A DNA stretch of 64,000 bases, from positions 152,143,549-152,207,548 of the forward strand of contig NC_061115.1 of assembly GCF_002878395.1 (NCBI RefSeq), read 5' to 3'. A program made the translations under genes and the position numbers. This stretch comes from Capsicum annuum. Lineage: Eukaryota > Streptophyta > Magnoliopsida > Solanales > Solanaceae. Below are positions 58,473 to 64,000 of this stretch, piece after piece. A model generated the notes under the pieces. The model did no database searches. It was not told where the DNA came from and saw only the letters and a list, made by a program, of their open reading frames with translations. The first letter of the stretch is position 1. Every line of letters starts with the position of its first letter.

Positions 58473-60127
58473 TGTTGCACCCAAGAGCACACGCAAGTGT
58501 ACGTGGTCTACCCAAGTAACATAGTGGACTTATGAAAGCTAAGTATGGTTCCCATAGGGACTAGTGTTAAGCAACTATCTAATTTTAGTTCAACTATTAA
58601 GATTCAATTAGTGAAATATAACCACTAGAGTTTGAACGTTATAAGTAACTGTAAACTAAAAAATGCAGTAAAATAAAGGTTTGAACAATCAATAGGGAGA
58701 AAACTAGGGTTAAGGCACTGCGAACATTCATACTATGCTATATAACTTCATTGGTTAGGTTAATTATCTTGGGTTTTGATTAACGTGGTTAATACTATGA
58801 CTATGGTCTTTCGGACCTCTAACCACCTATCTAACTTAGCCGTGCAACTACATCTTTAAGAAGGAATGTGAAAAATAAGTTAAATGCATTCATATTTCAT
58901 TGCTTAATTGAATCAAATAGGGCACTTAGGTATATTTCTATCCTAAATTCAAATCATAACTTCAAGCCATTGAAAGGTTACGATCCTATTCTGTCTATCC
59001 CATGTTTTATCCTCTTGTTCCTCCTCCTGGGTTCATAAGATGATTATGCATGTATCATAAGGGTCATGAATCTTTAAAATAGTAATAAATATGATAAATA
59101 AATAACCAACAATGATAAACAATCACAACCAAATTAATTCATAACAATAGTAATCATGTTCTTGGCCTTAACCCCAGAAAAGGTGTTTAGCGGATCATAG
59201 ACATAATTGTAATCACATTGAATGAATACATGTTAAAATCCATTAAAAACCCAAATTAATGAAATAAAAACCCCAATTTAAGTGTTCTCCAGCCTCCCTT
59301 CAAGTCCCAAGGTCGTCCAAGGTATAAAACATAACAACTAAGTGTCCTATTTATACTTGGCACAAGCTGCCGATTTTGACTTAGGGTCATACTACGCTCT
59401 TATCATGGTTTATAGGGTCCTTCGAATGCACTAATCATGGTTATTTAATTTAATTGGTCATTTAGGATGATCCCAAGGCTGTTTCACAACCCTAAAACGG
59501 TTCCTAAAGTCCATGGCACACCAATGACTCCAAAACATTTATTTTTGGTCAAGTCTTGTCCCATGTGTTTGTCCATCCTTTCCAATACTTTTGGTGATTT
59601 TTATACTTTATTTATAGCTTTTTTATCATTAATATATCATAATTATTATCTCATAAAGCATCCTATATCATCAAACACTACAAACTAGAGCTCAGAACAA
59701 CATACAATCCAAGACGATGAACTAGTAACTCAAGCTAAGGGTACTAGTTTTGTCCTTTTGATCTTTAATTTAGTGTTATATATCTTGGATTGTTTCCATT
59801 GAAACTTAAACACTATAATCAAGTTATTTGACAAATAATTACACATTAATACCCTTATTAACTCATTACTCACACTAGAATACATCGAGAACAACTAGAA
59901 CAATACATTGCTCAAGCTAGTAACACTAGTTTTCTCGTCTAAACTCTAAGTGGTAAAATTGATTTCAAACTTGTTTGAAACACACATTAAACATTATAAT
60001 CAAGTAGGTTTATACTTATATGCTAAATTATATCATTAATAACTCCTTAATCAGACAAGAAGTCCTCAATACAAAGATAATTAAGGTCGTATAACCATTC
60101 TTAGGTGCATAAATCCACCTAAGAGCA
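58473..60127 (-). repeat. 5' LTR of the Athila/Tat-like element
   Basis: Homologous over its length to 16975-18625 in the same orientation, visibly more diverged than the chromovirus LTR pair. It starts tgctcttaggtggattt on the minus strand and ends cttgggtgcaaca. Confidence 0.9.
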
Positions 60128-60132
60128 ATAAC

Positions 60133-63100
60133 TTTATTGTTAGAGATTAAGAAGAAAAAAATTAGATATCTTACTTTTTATTTTCATGATACTTTAACAA
60201 TCTTTCAAAAATCCATTCAGAGTACAACTCGATTAATTAAGTCGGCCCATCTTCAGATATAAGGAAACCATCAAATGGATTTTTCTAAGAAAAATCTATA
60301 GTAACAGTATCCTTGCCTTTACAACTCCAACCAAATTCAATTAAATATGGTGACATGAATATCTTAGTTCACTTCATGAGCCTTGAAGCCGGTGTTTTTA
60401 TATCATCCTGTTTAACCAAGTGGGCTTCTGGAAAATTTGATGAAAACTGACTATCATGGATGTACCACTTACTATCCATGGTTTTTTTTGGAACTAACAT
60501 ATTTGAGTAGCATTGCAATCACTAGTGTGAAAATTCCATCTATGATTGTGTCTATGGATTCTTGAATCGGGTTAGTTAATACCTCATTGCAAGCCTCCTA
60601 AAAAGGAAAAAAATATGTGATATACCTTATAAAATGACATAATTACTTATAAATAAGATACACTACACACACATCTTATATGTGGAAATATAATCAGCGC
60701 AATATTTATACCTTTTCTACATTTTGAACTCTAATGGTCTCCGTCAGTACAGTTGGATCAGGTTGATCAAATTTTTGAGAATGCACAACATTAAATATGT
60801 CATCCAATGGATGATCTCCATTAAAGTCAACATTTCTATCATTACTCTAGTACACAAAAATAGTATTACATGACAATCATACTATACAATACACATTTGC
60901 AACATTTCAACTGATTTACCTTGTCAAGTATATCCTTTGATTGTTCTTTCAGACTATCCAATTCATCACCATTTTTATCATTCTTTGTGTCATCTTTGTT
61001 TGGACTGTCAGTGCCATTAACGATACAAAAAATATACATTTCTTTGATCAATAATTGTCTAGTAAATGAAACCTAATTAAATAAAATGTTACCTATTGAG
61101 AAGCATATGCTTCTCTTTCAAAGTTGTCATTATCTCTTGATGTTGTCTTTTATTAATTCTTCAGTGTGATCAAATCTTTTGTCAACCTTCAAAAGTAAAC
61201 ATAAAATATTAGATACATTAGCTCATCCAATTTCAAATATAAAACCACATATAGCATGTGCATATGTCTCGATAAAGGATTTTATTGCATCCTTATCAAC
61301 TTTAAGCAAAATTTTCTCTTGATGCATGCCTACAGACACATTGTCTTTCTTTGTAGTCTCTCGAATATATGACATAACTGGTGGTATTTGTTCACCGTGA
61401 TCCATGAGAGATGGTTCATCTTCAGCTTGTTCATTGTTAGGGTCAACATATGATTTTGATATACCCGGGGGGTACATTTACTTTTTTGTCAGATGATGGA
61501 GCTTTAATATTTTCTTACACAATCGGAGATTTCTTTGACTCAGAGTCTTTTTTATTCTTTTTAAAGGTTGTGCCATAGATGTATCAGATATAGTCTTTGA
61601 CTTGATTAGTATATCGGCCGGTGGTAGGGTAGTAAAATCATCAAAATCCTTTGAATGTAATGCAGAAGTTGTCATTGTAGCTTCATGATCAATTTTTTTT
61701 CTAATTCCCACGCTATGTAGACGATAACATAAACTTGATAGGATCATTCAAATTCATACCTACATGATTTGGCAATTGGAGATAATTCAGCTCATTCATC
61801 GCAGGACTTAGGTTGGTGTACAAATATTATAATTAAGATGAAAAAAATAACAAACTCAATGACTGCAATATGAAAACAACAATAACAATGTTACCTTTAA
61901 TTAATAGTAAGTAATGTAACATAAATTTAATTGTTATGTATCATGTACCGGACTACTATTATAATGTATCGTAAAACGATAATATACTATTTTGATGAAG
62001 ACATTGCTATGTAAGATGTATGTTTACATAAAAGCATTTGTATTACTGTATCAATGACATACATGCTTTAACATTCATTTGCCAATAATAGACAATAAAA
62101 ACATAACTTCTATATATACAACAAAAAATACCAAAAAGATTGAACATAAGTAAAAATTGCCTTGCTAAATATTCCATCCATAAAATTCTCGTGTTTCGGC
62201 TTCGTTTCAACCACAGATCACTTAAATATCCCTGATATATGATTATCTATACAAATTTCAATCCCTTTATCGACTTCAGAAAAATATTCGTACATCCAAA
62301 CGTTGAAAACGTGTGACGTGCCTCCTAAACGATAAAGCTATTTTTCAATAAAGAAGTCTTGTCTAAACAAATTCATCAACTTTACAAAGGCAATTTTTTT
62401 GCATGAATAATGTACCTATTGGCCATCCTCGACCATCTTAAATTTAGAGAAACTAATAGATACATCACCAGATTCTGAGAACAAATAGGTATGAATGAAA
62501 AATAATATGGCCATCTGCAGTGAATCCTAAATATTCTCCTTTGAAAATGTTCAACCAATTTTTTTGGAAATTCCATTTTCACCTATAGAAAATATTTTTT
62601 CAATAACAAAGAGAGCTCTGAAGTGGGATATTAAAAGTCTTCAGTGTTGGAGGTGCAATTCAAACTGCTAACGAGAGCAAATTCAAATAGCGTAAATTTA
62701 AGCATTGTCTCTTCACGTATACATGTAGTTCATCTGAATTATCTTGTACCAACTCAAGCATCAACAAGCATCTGGTTATTTATCCTTAAAAATTTGAGTT
62801 GGGCATATTAAGAAATACACTAAAGCATGTTGCTTGAACAAGTCAAGCACTTTTTTACCCACAAAATTCTTAATATCCGTAGCAAAGTATGAATACACGA
62901 ACTACCAAACCTCAGAGGATGAGGTGGAGCGGCTTTGATAACATATTTCATCACCTACATTCAAAAAATATTAAATATAATATAACGTAATAAAGAATAA
63001 TAAAGATATATTTATTTTTATGATGCATTTCTAAAATAAAAACATGATTATATTTAATTTATTAGATGTAACAGAACCTACAGTGTTACTATGCATCATA

Positions 63101-63598
63101 AATAGTGCAATATCTCTGAAACATTAGAACTATGTATCAGACTTAGTGTAATGAATGTATCAAATGTAATATAACCCATATCACATACAAATGTTACTAT
63201 GTATTATAAAGCATGCAATACCTTTGTTACATTAGATCTATGTATCAGACTCACTATTAACATTCCCGTTTATTATATTTAATGTTATCATACATAAATA
63301 TAATGTATATGGGAAAAATTTATATATCAGATACATAAAAATCATACCTTTGGTCATGGGTCTCTTTTTATAATGTTCTTTTTCTCTTTGAAACAACAAC
63401 AACATGATTTTTTTCCTTTACTACTAGCAATCTCTTGTAACTTCTTCATCATTATCGAGTCGTTTCAATTCTTATATCTATTTTCATGAAACTGTCTTCG
63501 TAATCAAAATGACTAGACACAAACTCAACACCAACTTTAATTGTAGTTGTTGTATGTAATTGAGTAGGACCAATACTAAAAGATGGTCCTGATTCCAT
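60133..63598 (-). pseudogene. Ulp1/DUF1985-type transposon gene, split and decayed
   Basis: Minus strand, multi-exon. The N-terminal frame starts MESGPSFSIGPTQLH (ATG 63598). The DUF1985-like part (about 62960-62200) includes IKNFVGKKVLDLFKQHALVY, SGDVSISFSKFKMVEDGQ, LYRLGG, HVFNVWMYEYFSEVDKGI. Middle linker exons are acidic and polar (61747-61478, with HSKDFDDFTTLPPADIL; 61477-61223; 61051-60866). The exon at 60600-60185 includes WYIHDSQFSSNFP, NPFDGFLISEDGP and LYSEWIFERLLKYHENK, followed by a splice donor and then the Athila-like LTR. The next exon is at 16974-16796. Ulp1 proteases cleave SUMO-like proteins; the catalytic core is not found here. Many stops. Confidence 0.8.
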
Positions 63599-63599
63599 T

Positions 63600-64000
63600 A
63601 ATAATGTTAAAATGGTGAAAGAACATGGAATTAAAAAATAATTTGCTTGAATTTCTAAACTACTACACTTAAAAATCAAATGGAAAACAAACTAACCTCT
63701 AGTTTTTATTTGAATAATTAAGTTAATAGAGGTTGTGTGTGAAAGTTGCAACTTCAATACTGATAGAGTGGAGAAGAACATGATTAAGCATCAAACTCAA
63801 TAAATTGGCTTTATCTGTGCAATTAGAACCATGATTTTGGGTGCTAATTTAGGATTTGTGGGTTTTGTAATGGAGTATGTAGTAATGTATCTGAAAAATA
63901 ATGTGTTTATTGATTTAGAAGAAATTTTTATAATTAGTTTAGTGGGGTGGAATTTTAAGTTGTTTTAGGTAATTTTTTATTATTTAATGAATATTGTGTT
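63600..64000. other. Right subterminal region of the putative MULE
   Basis: AT-rich, non-coding. At 63955-63983 the minus strand reads aaaaaattacctaaaacaac then ttaaaatt, resembling the left subterminal region near 10510-10530 in inverted orientation. atgtatc motifs continue here (63895). No gene is seen. Confidence 0.5.

Larger units (their letters stand above)
16975..60127 (-). mobile_element. Athila/Tat-like LTR retrotransposon encoding gag and protease only; carries nested insertions
   Basis: The LTRs (16975-18625 and 58473-60127, both about 1.65 kb) begin TG and end CA on the minus strand. Flanking pentamers ataat (16970-16974) and ataac (60128-60132) match 4 of 5. The PBS follows the 5' LTR. 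Gag is split over 58.1-57.7 and 32.85-32.12 kb, and protease is at 21.5-20.5 kb, all on the minus strand in the expected order once the two inner elements are removed. Reverse transcriptase, RNase H and integrase are absent. The host position is an intron of the Ulp1-like gene. Confidence 0.88.
10430..64000. mobile_element. Putative transposase-plus-Ulp1 MULE, expanded by nested retrotransposons; right end beyond the window
   Basis: The left flank holds a decayed MULE transposase (plus) and the right flank a decayed Ulp1/DUF1985-type gene (minus). The Ulp1 gene is split by a retrotransposon inserted with a target duplication, so both sides were once contiguous. The left side near 10515 (attacctaaaa, then caactta) recurs in inverted orientation at 63955-63983, as terminal or subterminal inverted repeats would. 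Both outer arms are rich in tgatacat/atgtatca motifs. MULEs carrying Ulp1-like genes are known in plants (KI/Kaonashi type). Exact termini and the TSD are not visible; the right end probably lies about 100 bp past the window. Confidence 0.6.

Overview
The window looks like nuclear DNA from a Solanaceae plant; pepper (Capsicum) is plausible, but the sequence alone does not settle genus. Pointers are AT-rich intergenic DNA, SINE/RTE-type tails ending in GTT repeats, Tekay/Del-like Ty3-gypsy LTRs beginning TGTAACACCCC, and a 100-N scaffold gap. It holds one convincing host gene, and almost everything else is transposon sequence.

Region 1 (1-10.4 kb). A five-exon minus-strand gene (2154-9120) encodes a multi-pass membrane RING-H2 E3 ubiquitin ligase of the plant At4g11680/At1g63170 type (388 aa from my exon model). 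Its introns carry small insertions: SINE/RTE 3' tails, two TRIM-like LTR elements and a MITE. Non-autonomous TIR elements flank the gene on both sides.

Region 2 (about 10.4-64 kb). This reads as one Mutator-like element (MULE) of the kind that carries both a transposase and a Ulp1/DUF1985-type protease gene. Nested retrotransposons have blown it apart. The decayed transposase is on the plus strand (10.5-13.3 kb). The decayed Ulp1-like gene is on the minus strand (63.6-60.1 kb), and its next exon reappears at 16.97-16.80 kb.

The nest can be read layer by layer, mostly from target-site duplications (TSDs). An Athila/Tat-like gag-protease element (16975-60127, TSD ataat/ataac) sits in a Ulp1 intron. 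Inside it are a coding-free large LTR element (21532-32112, TSD tctac, itself holding a solo LTR) and a Ty3-gypsy element (32857-57708, TSD attag). The 5' LTR of the latter holds a solo LTR (32965-48205, TSD taagg). That solo LTR holds an RTE-clade LINE (33089-45671, 20-bp TSD). The LINE holds a chromovirus (33670-43952, TSD cctga). A separate gag-only gypsy element (13308-16795) interrupts the region between the two MULE genes.

The RING ligase is the only gene here likely to make a functional product. All transposon reading frames are broken by stops, frameshifts or deletions. The most unusual points are the depth of the readable nest, the split transposase/Ulp1 MULE, a 203-bp Copia fragment inserted in frame in the transposase, and an assembly gap that appears to be false because its two flanks overlap.
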